Below are positions 27,867 through 36,442 of a DNA stretch of 64,000 bases, piece after piece. The stretch comes from Candidatus Butyricimonas faecavium. GTDB lineage: Bacteria > Bacteroidota > Bacteroidia > Bacteroidales > Marinifilaceae. The notes below the pieces were generated by a model. It searched no databases, had not been told where the DNA came from, and worked only from the letters and a program-made list of their open reading frames with translations. The position numbers and the translations under genes are program-made. The stretch lies in the NCBI GenBank assembly GCA_944321125.1, contig CALUKD010000002.1:124001-188000 (forward strand). The letters run 5' to 3'. The stretch's first letter is position 1. Each line of letters begins with the position of its first letter.

Positions 27867-29270
27867 ATGAAAAAGTATATAGTTAGCATTTGTTTAGGAA
27901 TGTTCTTGTTTTCCTCTTGTTCGAATTGGTTGGATGTAAAACCGAAGACAACGGTGGAAGAAGAAGAGGTTTTTAGTCGAGAATTAGGTTTTAAAGAAGC
28001 TTTAACTGGGGTGTATATAAAGATGGCATCAACTGATTTGTATGCCAAAAATTTGAGTTATGGTTTCTTGGATATATTGGGACAACGTTACCAGATTAAC
28101 GCGGTGGCGAATTATGAGAATCCTTTGTGGTATACCTTCCCATCTACATACACGGAAAGTTATACGGAAACGATCTGGGCGAAGATGTACAACGTGATTG
28201 CTAATTTAAATAATTTGTTGTATTACTGTGATAAAAACAAAAACGTGTTTACCACGGAACATTATTATGAAATTATTAAAGGAGAGGCATTGGGCTTGAG
28301 AGCGTTTTTGCATTTTGATTTGTTACGGATGTTTGGGCCGATATACAAAGATAACCCAATGGCCAAACGAATTGCTTATCGAACAGAGTTTAACCAAGTA
28401 CCAAAGGAAATGCAGTCTTCTGACGTGGTGGTGGATAGTATTATTACTGATTTGAAAAGAGCTGAAATTTTATTGACAAATACGGATCCATTGAATTTTG
28501 AATTCCCAAAAACAGAAGATGGGGATAGAGGAACTGGGAAAGATGGTTTTTTGGAGTATCGTCACAAACGTATGAATTTGTATGCGGTGAAAGCTTTATT
28601 GGCTAGGGTATACTTGTATGCGGGAAATAAAATCGAGGCGGCTAATTATGCGAAACAGGTGATCGATAGCAAACAATTTGATTTCGTGGCCGATGTAGCT
28701 GATTTGCAACGTTCGAAGGAGATTGTGTTTTCGATATACGTGGATGATTTTGATTTACAGGTGAAAGAGGAATTCGGGACTAACGGTTCTTATTATGTTT
28801 CGACGATGAATTTTTTGTACGAAATGTTTGATGTCACTCATGATGGTACGAATGATTTTAGAATACGGGAAGGGGTTAGTTTTGACTTTGCTTTAAACGG
28901 GATAACAACCCGGAAATATAGACAGGAGAACATGTGGTCTTCTACAGAAGGAACGGTGGTGTTGATTCGTTTGGCAGAGATGTATTACGTTCTGGCCGAG
29001 TGTGCAGCGGATGCCCAAACTGCTGCAGGTTATCTGAATGCGGTGCGTGAGGCTAGGGGTGTTGATCCCACGGGTTTAACGGAAGCTACGCGTTTGAATG
29101 AGATAGAGAAAGAGTATCGCAAAGAGTTCTACGGGGAAGGACAATTATTCTTTTTCTACAAGCGGCATGGTTACACAACTTTCTTGCATTGTCCGGTGGA
29201 AAGGATGGTTGAGAAAAATTATATGTTCACTTGGCCGGAAAACGAGGAGTTATTCGGAATGACTAATTGA
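27867..29270 (+). CDS. SusD/RagB-family nutrient-binding lipoprotein, locus A
   Basis: This surface lipoprotein (467 aa) would form the lid of the SusC transporter. The signal MKKYIVSICLGMFLFSSC ends in a lipobox with Cys18, followed by the typical SusD start NWLDVKPKT. Helical TPR-like segments are seen at KGEALGLRAFLHFDLLRMFGPI and the KALLARVYLYAGNKIEAANYA region. The C-terminus has the RLAEMYYVLAECAAD and EYRKEFYGEGQLFFFYKR motifs found in this family. It is co-transcribed with susC. Nothing is truncated. Ligand specificity is not predictable. Confidence 0.94.
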   Translation: MKKYIVSICLGMFLFSSCSNWLDVKPKTTVEEEEVFSRELGFKEALTGVYIKMASTDLYAKNLSYGFLDILGQRYQINAVANYENPLWYTFPSTYTESYTETIWAKMYNVIANLNNLLYYCDKNKNVFTTEHYYEIIKGEALGLRAFLHFDLLRMFGPIYKDNPMAKRIAYRTEFNQVPKEMQSSDVVVDSIITDLKRAEILLTNTDPLNFEFPKTEDGDRGTGKDGFLEYRHKRMNLYAVKALLARVYLYAGNKIEAANYAKQVIDSKQFDFVADVADLQRSKEIVFSIYVDDFDLQVKEEFGTNGSYYVSTMNFLYEMFDVTHDGTNDFRIREGVSFDFALNGITTRKYRQENMWSSTEGTVVLIRLAEMYYVLAECAADAQTAAGYLNAVREARGVDPTGLTEATRLNEIEKEYRKEFYGEGQLFFFYKRHGYTTFLHCPVERMVEKNYMFTWPENEELFGMTN

Positions 29271-29306
29271 TACGATGAATAATGGTTATAACGTAAAATG
29301 GATGTT

Positions 29307-30092
29307 ATGAAAAAGAATAAAAATATAGGGTTGTTGATGATTTTGCTTGCATTTTTTTCGAGTTGTGAAAAATATGATATGGTGGAATTTGGGGAAGGGG
29401 GCGAGATTAATTTCAGGGGACGATACTTGAACGGAAGTAAATATTATTGGAGTGATGATGAGAAGTACTTGGAATGGGAAAGGAATTTTGGAATGAATGT
29501 TCAGGGTGATTCTTTGTTGCAAGATACGGTGATTGTAGGGGTAAAGATAATGGGAGAGATTGTGAATTACCCACGGAAAGTGGTGTTGAAGTCTGAGGCT
29601 CCTGCGGAAAATGCATTGGAGGTGATTTTTCCGGAAGAGTATTATGTCCCGGCAGATACGGCTGTTGCTACGTTTAGGGTGATTGTAAAACGTCCGGCAA
29701 CAAGAAATATTACTTACACGACGAAATTAATGTTTGATTATTCGCAATCGGATTTTGAAGCTGGAACGCGGGAAAGACAGGTGTTTAATTTGAAGGCAGA
29801 GGATAAGGTTTCCATGGAATTATGGGGAATTACGCAAGAGGATTGGGAATATGAACCAGTGTTCTTTTTCGGGGAGTGGAGTGAAACGAAAATGCGTTAC
29901 ATGATAACGATGTTAGGATGTGTGAGTTTCATGAACTGGTATTATAATGAAGACAGTTTTTTTGAAGCTCTTATGGGAAATGTGTTGTATGAATCACTGG
30001 AAGAGTATAAGGCCGATTCTTCTAATCCGCCTTTACTGGATGAGAATACGGGTGAATGGATTGAATTTCCTGATTTATCCGAAATGATGTGA
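29307..30092 (+). CDS. DUF4843 lipoprotein, locus A
   Basis: This 261-aa lipoprotein has signal MKKNKNIGLLMILLAFFSSC. I take the ATG at 29307; 29298 would add MDV. The body fits the DUF4843 family: an early INFRGRY strand, a central beta-sandwich-like part (TVIVGVKIMGEIVNYPR, YVPADTAVATFRVIVKRP) and the C-terminal WGITQEDWEYEPVFFFGEWSETKMRYM block, also present in the locus B and D versions. Proteins of this family are encoded next to SusD genes and probably sit on the cell surface with the SusCD complex; their job is unknown. Confidence 0.82.
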   Translation: MKKNKNIGLLMILLAFFSSCEKYDMVEFGEGGEINFRGRYLNGSKYYWSDDEKYLEWERNFGMNVQGDSLLQDTVIVGVKIMGEIVNYPRKVVLKSEAPAENALEVIFPEEYYVPADTAVATFRVIVKRPATRNITYTTKLMFDYSQSDFEAGTRERQVFNLKAEDKVSMELWGITQEDWEYEPVFFFGEWSETKMRYMITMLGCVSFMNWYYNEDSFFEALMGNVLYESLEEYKADSSNPPLLDENTGEWIEFPDLSEMM

Positions 30093-30103
30093 TAATGTAA
30101 TTA

Positions 30104-31762
30104 ATGATGAAAGTTATGAAACAGGTATTCTATATTTTGATTGTTTTTCTTTTAGCGGCTTGTTATGACGATAAAGGAAATTATGATTACGAGGAAATTA
30201 ACACGATTACAGTTCTTTTGGATGATGTTTATTCGTATCGTTTGGATGGGGACACGACCGTGTGTATCATTCCCGAGTTAAGTCAATCTTTGCAAAAGAA
30301 TAGGGATAATTTGGAGTTTATGTGGGTACATTCCGTGATTAATGAGTTTATTGAAGGACACGATGATAACGATACGATTAGCCGAATTGATACGTTACGA
30401 TTCCATATTGTTCCGGATGATCCGGATTTGGAGTACGAACATTATTTCAGATTGAACGTGTACGATAAGTTGACCGAAATTAATTATCCTTTTAATGTGA
30501 AGATAAAACTTGTAAAACCGTATGATGGGGCGTGGATGATTCTGCATAATGAGAATGGGCACGCTGCATTGGGTGCTGTTGAATATATGGGGAATAGCAT
30601 ATTGAAGACACAGGATGCTTATTATAAGGAAACGGGAAAACGTTTAGAGGGAATGGCTCAATGTCTGGGTAATTATATTACTTATTATTATCCATATGGC
30701 AGGGGGGAGATGTTTAATTTGTTTTCTGTTATCACGGATAAACCGGAGGAGTCAGGCGTTATGTGTCAGTGGAAGAAGTTTGAGTTAATGAGTCCGTTGA
30801 CTAAAATGGTGTACTCATCGGATCAAAGTCGTTTTAATTATTCTAACGTGAAGTTGATTGATGGGGAGGCTTCGTGGGGTGCTGTTTGTCTGTCGGATGG
30901 AGTTCTTTTCCAAAGTCCGGCAGCAATGAAACTATATAAAGCAAATATAGCTGCAGATTTGGGAGATAATATACGAATAAAGTATGCATCCAAAGCTGGA
31001 TTTGGTGCGATATTATATGATGAGGCGGGACATCGTTTCTGTTTCTATCAAAATCAAAGTCGATCAACTACGGGAGATCCTAATCGTTTTAATCCGACAG
31101 ATGAGAATCCATCTAGTTATAGAATTAATCCTGTTCCGAAGCGGGACAATAACGTGACGGATGTTGATGTGAATAATTTGCCTGTAGAGCAAAAAGTTCT
31201 TTGGGTAGGGGCTGGTTACGAGTTTGATCCTAATAATAGTCGTGGTTTTTATGCTAACAGCGTTTCCATAAAAGGTCTGGATAGTTGTTTCGTGTATGAA
31301 TTTAATATGGACGGAATGGTTTCGACTGTTGATGGACATCCTGCTTTTGCCGGTTACTATAAGCTGAAGTTACCTGAGGGAATGGATGAAAATAGTTGTT
31401 TTGCTTCTACCATGTCATACAGCGGTATTTTATTTTACACGGTAGGAAACGTGGTTTATCGTTTGGATTTTAAACAGAGTGGGGGAAAAGCGACTCCGGT
31501 GTACACGCACGCGGGAGGAAAAGCAACGATGATGAAATTTGCCAAAAAGGCTAAGATTAACACAAATTATTTGGATTTTACGAATTATGAATTTGATCCT
31601 AATCGTAGTCTGGGGATTGTTTTTGACATGGGGAACGGAAAATGTGATTTTGTCGTACTGAATCTTTCTGTAACCGGAGGTGTTGGGACTGATAGTGAAA
31701 ACTATCCGGCGACTCAAGTTTATACTGATTTTGGTGATGTGAAAGATATTTTGTTCTTGTAG
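30104..31762 (+). CDS. PKD-like family lipoprotein, locus A
   Basis: This 552-aa surface lipoprotein has a signal ending FLLAAC and then YDDKGNYDYEEIN, the diagnostic start of the PKD-like lipoproteins that follow DUF4843 genes. The first ~120 residues look like an immunoglobulin/PKD-type beta domain (LEFMWVHSV, FRLNVYDKL). The remaining ~400 residues are rich in short beta-strands and aromatic turns and may form a propeller, which is inference. Its homologues are at 42100 and 62603. It probably binds or presents substrate at the SusCD complex. A hairpin follows at 31790. Confidence 0.82.
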   Translation: MMKVMKQVFYILIVFLLAACYDDKGNYDYEEINTITVLLDDVYSYRLDGDTTVCIIPELSQSLQKNRDNLEFMWVHSVINEFIEGHDDNDTISRIDTLRFHIVPDDPDLEYEHYFRLNVYDKLTEINYPFNVKIKLVKPYDGAWMILHNENGHAALGAVEYMGNSILKTQDAYYKETGKRLEGMAQCLGNYITYYYPYGRGEMFNLFSVITDKPEESGVMCQWKKFELMSPLTKMVYSSDQSRFNYSNVKLIDGEASWGAVCLSDGVLFQSPAAMKLYKANIAADLGDNIRIKYASKAGFGAILYDEAGHRFCFYQNQSRSTTGDPNRFNPTDENPSSYRINPVPKRDNNVTDVDVNNLPVEQKVLWVGAGYEFDPNNSRGFYANSVSIKGLDSCFVYEFNMDGMVSTVDGHPAFAGYYKLKLPEGMDENSCFASTMSYSGILFYTVGNVVYRLDFKQSGGKATPVYTHAGGKATMMKFAKKAKINTNYLDFTNYEFDPNRSLGIVFDMGNGKCDFVVLNLSVTGGVGTDSENYPATQVYTDFGDVKDILFL

Positions 31763-31789
31763 AATAGGGAACAAGTTTTTGATATAACG

Positions 31790-31837
31790 ATGTGCCTGCT
31801 AATCCTCTTCGGGGGAGCAGGCATAGAGTTCTCTTTT
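31790..31837 (+). terminator. possible terminator or attenuator within locus A
   Basis: TGCCTGCT (31793-31800) and AGCAGGCA (31816-31823) form an 8-bp GC-rich stem. The T-rich run starts only about 7 nt later, so termination may be partial. It separates the PKD-like gene from the two thioredoxin genes. Confidence 0.5.
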
Positions 31838-31873
31838 TGCCTTGTTAATAATTAAATTAATAAAAATTACTGT

Positions 31874-33226
31874 ATGAGAAAAAATTTAATGATGATGGTA
31901 GCCCTTCTTCTTTTAGGGATAGGTGCTTGTGCGGGACCGAAGTCCGCTCGTTTACACGGTTCGTTGAAAGAATTCGGAAGTAACAATGTAAAAATGGAAT
32001 TGGCGGGAGCCGTGGGTGATGTATCGGATATAAATGTAATCCGTATCCCGGTGAATGATGACGGAACTTTTGATTTAGTGGTACCGTTGGAAAAACCGAC
32101 TTATTTTCAGATTGGACGGAATACGTTGTACTTGTCTCCGGGGGATGATATGGAGGTGAATTTGGGAACTTCTCAGCCGCAAAGTTGGTTCAAAGGGAAA
32201 GGTGAAGAGGCGAATAATTATTTGAAAGGACGTTTATTCCCTAAAGCTGGTTCGTTTATGGAAGCTGGACGAAACGTGAAAGAGAATTTTGAGCAAACTA
32301 AAAAGTTAATTGATGGAATGGCTCAAAAACGAATAGAAGAGTTGAAAGCGTTGAATAACGTGAGCAAGGAGTTTAGGGAGATGGAAATGATGCGAATTAA
32401 GGCAGATTTGGCTAATAGTTATATGGCATATTTATGGTATTCTGATCTTTTGAAAGATTGTAAGACACGGGAAGAGGGAGAAAAGGTTGCGAATGATTTT
32501 AACAAGTCTATCCGGGAATACATAAATCCGTTGTTAAAGGAGATTTCTGCTAAGGATGAGTATTTGGAGGTTGCTGTGGTGAGAGATGTGTTGTCGAGTT
32601 GTAATGAAATAGACCCTTCTATTTTTGATTTCCCGAAATCACAACGGTTGAAAGAATTGAATGAAATTTATGGTGTGGGGGAACGGATGGATGAGGAAAT
32701 GACGAAATCACTTTATGATGAATTGTATGCCTACGGTTCCAAGTTGAAAAATGCGGATTTTAAACAAGCATTTTTAGGGCGATTGGAGAAACGGGCAAAG
32801 TTGATGGAGGGACGTCCTGCAATTGATTTCACGGTAGTGAATATGGATGGGAAGGAGGGTAAATTAAGTGATTATAAAGGCAAAGTTTTGTTCGTGGATT
32901 TTTGGGCTACTTGGTGTATGCCTTGTTTGGGAGAGATGCCTTATTTTAACGAGTTAAGCAAGCAGTTTCCGAATATTCAATTCGTTGGTATTTCTTTGGA
33001 TGACAATACGGAGGTGTGGTTGAATAAATTGAAAGGAGATGCCGATCATGGAAAGGTGTTAGAGTTGTTTTCTACCGATCCGTTGGTTCGGACGGGATGG
33101 GATATTACGGGAATTCCACGTTTCTTGTTGATTGATAAAGATTTTAAGATTATTTCCGCTTCTGCTCCCCGTCCTTCTGAAAAAGATGTGATTGTTCCTC
33201 TGTTGGAAAAATATAACAAGAAGTAA
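31874..33226 (+). CDS. TlpA-like thioredoxin lipoprotein with CMPC active site, locus A
   Basis: This 450-aa predicted lipoprotein has a signal ending LLGIGAC. An N-terminal beta-rich DUF4369-like domain (about 25-120) is followed by a long helical middle (about 130-300, many Lys/Glu). The C-terminal TlpA/AhpC-TSA domain carries FWATWCMPC (Cys348 and Cys351) and the cis-Pro loop TGIPRFLLID. CMPC replaces the CGPC seen in the other thioredoxins of this window, and the residues between the cysteines tune redox potential in this superfamily. A promoter was not found in the 111-bp gap upstream. The next thioredoxin gene starts 4 bp after its stop. Confidence 0.87.
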   Translation: MRKNLMMMVALLLLGIGACAGPKSARLHGSLKEFGSNNVKMELAGAVGDVSDINVIRIPVNDDGTFDLVVPLEKPTYFQIGRNTLYLSPGDDMEVNLGTSQPQSWFKGKGEEANNYLKGRLFPKAGSFMEAGRNVKENFEQTKKLIDGMAQKRIEELKALNNVSKEFREMEMMRIKADLANSYMAYLWYSDLLKDCKTREEGEKVANDFNKSIREYINPLLKEISAKDEYLEVAVVRDVLSSCNEIDPSIFDFPKSQRLKELNEIYGVGERMDEEMTKSLYDELYAYGSKLKNADFKQAFLGRLEKRAKLMEGRPAIDFTVVNMDGKEGKLSDYKGKVLFVDFWATWCMPCLGEMPYFNELSKQFPNIQFVGISLDDNTEVWLNKLKGDADHGKVLELFSTDPLVRTGWDITGIPRFLLIDKDFKIISASAPRPSEKDVIVPLLEKYNKK

Positions 33227-33230
33227 TGTT

Positions 33231-34415
33231 ATGATGAAGTTTATATGCGTTTACGTTGTAATCTTGTTGGCAAGCATAAGTTTGTGTCATGCTGATGGTT
33301 TTAAAATTAAAGGGAAAATCAGTGGGGGTGGAGAGGGGGTGAAAGTTTTCTTGACTGATCTCTCACAATACAGGCATTTTTATGATAGCACCACGATTAA
33401 AAATGGTGAGTTTGAATTTAACGGGAAAGTGGAATCTCCTGAAATGCGTTGTATCACGATTTATAAAAATGACAGTCAGCGAGGAGAATGGAAAAGTACG
33501 GTGAAGTTACCGATCTTTGTTGATAATTCATCCATGACGTTGGAAGCTCCTTATGATAGTTTGCCTACTAAATCGAGTAAGACGGTTCCGGGATGTATTA
33601 AAATTACTGGTTCTCCGGCTAATGATTTGTACATGAAATACGATAAAGGGTTGGAACCCTTGTCCACCTTGAATTCTACATTATTCGAGAAGTATCGAGT
33701 GGCTTATTATTACGCGAAGGCCGACGAGTTGGGACGTAAGAATATGCAACCCGCTTATGACGCTTTGGAAGAATTGGAGAATTGTAAAGATGAGATTTAT
33801 CGTTACAAGGTGAAATTTATTCAAGAGAATTCGGATTCTCCGGTAGCCCTGTATGTTGCTGGTACGTTGGCGATAACCAAGTACGGGCGAGGTGAGATAA
33901 ACAAGGTGTTGGCTTTGTTGTCGGAACCGTTGCGAAATAGTCCGAAGGGAAAGGCGCTGGAGAAAAGATTAAATAGCATCCCGGTTTACGTAGGGGATCA
34001 GTATCTGGATATTGATATGTTGGATAAAGAAGGGAATACGGTGAATTTATCGGATGTGATAAACCCCGGTCAATATACTTTGTTGGAGATTTGGGCTTCC
34101 TGGTGTGGTCCGTGTCGGGGGGATATTCCTCATCTGAAAGATGCGTATTCGGCTTATCACGCGAAAGGATTTGATATCGTGAGCGTGTCAATTGATGCTA
34201 ATAAAGAACAGTGGAAGAAAGCATTGGAACAGGAACAAATGGCTTGGTTGCAGGTGTGCGATAAAGGAGAAGGATTTGACGGGTTTATCGTGAAAAAATA
34301 CGGAATTAGCGGGGTTCCTAGTTCTTTTCTGATCGATCCCCAAGGTAAGATTATCTTGACAAATGCTCGTGGAGGGTGGTTGGATACGAAGTTGATAGAG
34401 TTGTTTGAGAAATAA
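33231..34415 (+). CDS. DUF4369-TlpA thioredoxin, exported, locus A
   Basis: This exported thiol-disulfide protein (394 aa) starts at ATG 33231; the frame extends back to 33192 inside the preceding gene. It has signal peptide MMKFICVYVVILLASISLCHA with no clear lipobox. The N-terminal DUF4369 domain has FKIKGKISGGGEGVKVFL and TTIKNGEFEFNGKV. A helical middle follows, then a C-terminal TlpA domain with EIWASWCGPC (Cys292 and Cys295) and SGVPSSFLIDPQGKI. It is the last gene of locus A and a clear terminator follows. It may keep surface or periplasmic components of the uptake system reduced, which is inference. Confidence 0.88.
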   Translation: MMKFICVYVVILLASISLCHADGFKIKGKISGGGEGVKVFLTDLSQYRHFYDSTTIKNGEFEFNGKVESPEMRCITIYKNDSQRGEWKSTVKLPIFVDNSSMTLEAPYDSLPTKSSKTVPGCIKITGSPANDLYMKYDKGLEPLSTLNSTLFEKYRVAYYYAKADELGRKNMQPAYDALEELENCKDEIYRYKVKFIQENSDSPVALYVAGTLAITKYGRGEINKVLALLSEPLRNSPKGKALEKRLNSIPVYVGDQYLDIDMLDKEGNTVNLSDVINPGQYTLLEIWASWCGPCRGDIPHLKDAYSAYHAKGFDIVSVSIDANKEQWKKALEQEQMAWLQVCDKGEGFDGFIVKKYGISGVPSSFLIDPQGKIILTNARGGWLDTKLIELFEK

Positions 34416-34441
34416 CGAATTGTGTTTGTATAAATGTTTGT

Positions 34442-34474
34442 AGAGGTTATTCCTTTGGGAATAGCCTCTTTTTT
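34442..34474 (+). terminator. intrinsic terminator at the end of locus A
   Basis: AGAGGTTATTCC (34442-34453) and GGAATAGCCTCT (34458-34469) form a 12-bp stem with one G-T pair and a TTTG loop, followed by a T run to 34474. Confidence 0.85.
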
Positions 34475-34496
34475 AATTAAATATTTCCGAGGGTTA

Positions 34497-34526
34497 TTGT
34501 ATAACACGACAAATAGTTTATTTTTG
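34497..34526 (+). promoter_or_regulatory. promoter of locus B sigma factor
   Basis: TTG at 34497-34499, 19 bp, TAttTTTG at 34519-34526. This matches the Bacteroidota consensus spacing, 29 bp before the ATG. Confidence 0.7.
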
Positions 34527-34555
34527 CAGGTAAGATGTCGTGAATAAAGGATAAT

Positions 34556-35089
34556 ATGTCGAAAGATTTTTTGGAGCATAAGGCTTTTGTGGAGTTGTTT
34601 GATTTGCATTACGGGAATCTCGTGGGATTCGTGTATGGTTACGTGAGGGATGAAGAGGTGGCTAAGGATATTGTTCACGATACTTTTTTGACTTTTTGGA
34701 ATAACCGGAAACGGTTGGATTTATCCTATTCTGCAAAATCTTATTTGTTTACGTTGGCCCAGAATTATGCGTTGAATTACTTGAGACATTTGCGGGTGGT
34801 GGAGGTGAACGAACGGGAGGTGAGTCAGCTACTGGAAGCTGCTTCAGACGAATTAGCCGAGTACGATGAGCGTTATGCTCGTGTGGAAGAGAAATTGGCT
34901 CAGTTGCCGGATAAACAACGGGAGGTTTTCTTGAAGTGCGTGGTGGAGGAGAAAAAATATCAAGAGGTAGCTGATGAACTGGATGTGAGTATTAACACGA
35001 TCAAGAAACATATGTCGCGGGCGTTGAAGTTTTTGAGGGATGAGTTACAGGGCGAATCTATTTTACTTTTCATATTGAGTAATAGGTGA
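34556..35089 (+). CDS. ECF RNA polymerase sigma factor (FecI-like), locus B
   Basis: This is an ECF sigma factor of 177 aa. Region 2 has FDLHYGNLVGFVYGYV, DEEVAKDIVHDTFLTF and SYLFTLAQNYALNYLRHLRVV; region 4 has LPDKQREVFLKCVVEE and YQEVADELDVSINTIKKHMSRALKF. It is close in sequence to the sigma factors of loci A and C. The fecR partner starts 91 bp downstream, with a candidate promoter for fecR in the gap, so sigma and anti-sigma can be transcribed separately. It should activate its own locus by analogy with FecI. Confidence 0.93.
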   Translation: MSKDFLEHKAFVELFDLHYGNLVGFVYGYVRDEEVAKDIVHDTFLTFWNNRKRLDLSYSAKSYLFTLAQNYALNYLRHLRVVEVNEREVSQLLEAASDELAEYDERYARVEEKLAQLPDKQREVFLKCVVEEKKYQEVADELDVSINTIKKHMSRALKFLRDELQGESILLFILSNR

Positions 35090-35130
35090 TTATCTTTTTA
35101 TTTTTGATTTTAGATAAAAAAATATCTTTT

Positions 35131-35163
35131 TTGTCACCCTTTTTTGAAGGGTACGTGTGATAG
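35131..35163 (+). promoter_or_regulatory. candidate ECF-sigma promoter of locus B fecR
   Basis: TTGTCACCC (35131-35139), 12 bp, then TACGTGTGATAG (35152-35163), 17 bp before the fecR ATG. Motif and spacing match locus C. Confidence 0.55.
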
Positions 35164-35180
35164 ATGTAAAATGACAATCT

Positions 35181-36341
35181 ATGGGATACACGGATGAAGA
35201 TATCGAATTTGCTAACCTGATATTGACGGATCGGGGGAATTTGGATGATGCGAAGGTTGAGGTGTGGATGAAAGATCCGGAACACGTGATGTTGCTGAAG
35301 GAATTTGCCACGGTTTATCAGAAGCGGATGAATATAGATTTTAACCGGGATAAGAAGGAGGAATTTGCCCGGTTGGAAAACACGATTCAAGAAAGAAAGA
35401 GTCGACGGATGACGTTACGTTGGTCGGTGGCTGCTTCTGTTATTTTGTTTATCGGTTTGTTCGTGGGACGTATGGTCAATGAATGGCGAAATTTGGATGA
35501 GATGCGGATGCTGGCGGAGACAGAACGGATTGTACCGGGTGTGAAAGCTGAGTTAATTTTAAGTACGGGCGAACGAGTGGTTTTGAATCAACAATGTGTA
35601 TCAATAGAGGGAGTGAATGAGACGGGAATTCAAAATGATTCGGTGACCGGATTGAATTATACGACGGCAAAGGTGCAGGGGGAAGGGATGATTTATAATA
35701 CGATGCGTATCCCGGTGGGGGGATTTTACCAGTTGGCGTTGTCTGACGGGAGTAAGGTTTGGTTGAATTCGATGACAGAATTTCGTTTCCCGGTTGCTTT
35801 TACAGGCGAAGAGAGAAAAGTGTATTTGACAGGAGAGGCTTATTTCGAGGTGGCTCCTAATTCAAAACATCCATTTATCGTGGTGACGGAGGAAGGGATG
35901 GAGGTGAAAGTGTACGGGACAGAATTTAATATGAACACGTATCAACACGGTGTGGTACAGACCGTGTTGGTAAGTGGTAAGGTGGGTATTCGGGTGAATG
36001 CTACAGGAAAAGAGGTGATGTTAGCGCCTAGACAGATGGCCGAGTACTCGGAAAAGACGGGTATGGTTCGGGTGGAAGATACTGATCCGTATAGATATAT
36101 AGCGTGGAAAGACGGGGAATTCGTTTTCGAACGAGAAACGATCGAGGAGATCATGGAACGACTTGGAAGGTGGTATGACGTGAAGGTCTTCTATGAAAAC
36201 GAGTCGTTGAAACAAAAACGATTTACCGGGGTGATCAGTCGTTATGAAGATATAGAACAAGTACTTCGTTTGATCGAGGGGCCTGCAACACTGCGTTTCG
36301 AGGTAAAGGGAAACGTGGTTACGGTGAAATATGGACAATGA
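35181..36341 (+). CDS. FecR-family anti-sigma factor, locus B
   Basis: This single-pass membrane anti-sigma factor (386 aa) has a cytosolic part 1-79 (EDIEFANLILTDR), a membrane helix at about 81-97 (WSVAASVILFIGLFVG), the periplasmic FecR domain (VGGFYQLALSDGSKVWLNS, GEAYFEVAPNS, VYGTEFNMN) and a C-terminal DUF4974 (EIMERLGRWYDVKVFYENE). The DIEFAN motif of the anti-sigma segment is shared with loci A and C and absent from D. This points to a common origin of A, B and C regulators. susC follows after a 101-bp spacer containing two hairpins. Confidence 0.93.
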   Translation: MGYTDEDIEFANLILTDRGNLDDAKVEVWMKDPEHVMLLKEFATVYQKRMNIDFNRDKKEEFARLENTIQERKSRRMTLRWSVAASVILFIGLFVGRMVNEWRNLDEMRMLAETERIVPGVKAELILSTGERVVLNQQCVSIEGVNETGIQNDSVTGLNYTTAKVQGEGMIYNTMRIPVGGFYQLALSDGSKVWLNSMTEFRFPVAFTGEERKVYLTGEAYFEVAPNSKHPFIVVTEEGMEVKVYGTEFNMNTYQHGVVQTVLVSGKVGIRVNATGKEVMLAPRQMAEYSEKTGMVRVEDTDPYRYIAWKDGEFVFERETIEEIMERLGRWYDVKVFYENESLKQKRFTGVISRYEDIEQVLRLIEGPATLRFEVKGNVVTVKYGQ

Positions 36342-36359
36342 TGAGTGATGGAAATAAAA

Positions 36360-36413
36360 AACCGTAAAGTGCGTCAACACGTTTACGGTTTGTCTCGGGA
36401 TGTTTGCGCATCC
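36360..36413 (+). promoter_or_regulatory. two-hairpin RNA leader between fecR and susC, locus B
   Basis: Hairpin 1 has stem AACCGTAAA/TTTACGGTT (36360-36390) with an inner GTG/CAC pair closing a CGTCAA loop. Hairpin 2 has stem GGATG, loop TTTGCG, CATCC (36398-36413). No T run follows. Confidence 0.6.
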
Positions 36414-36442
36414 GTTAGTTTTAATCGTTAATTTATAAATTT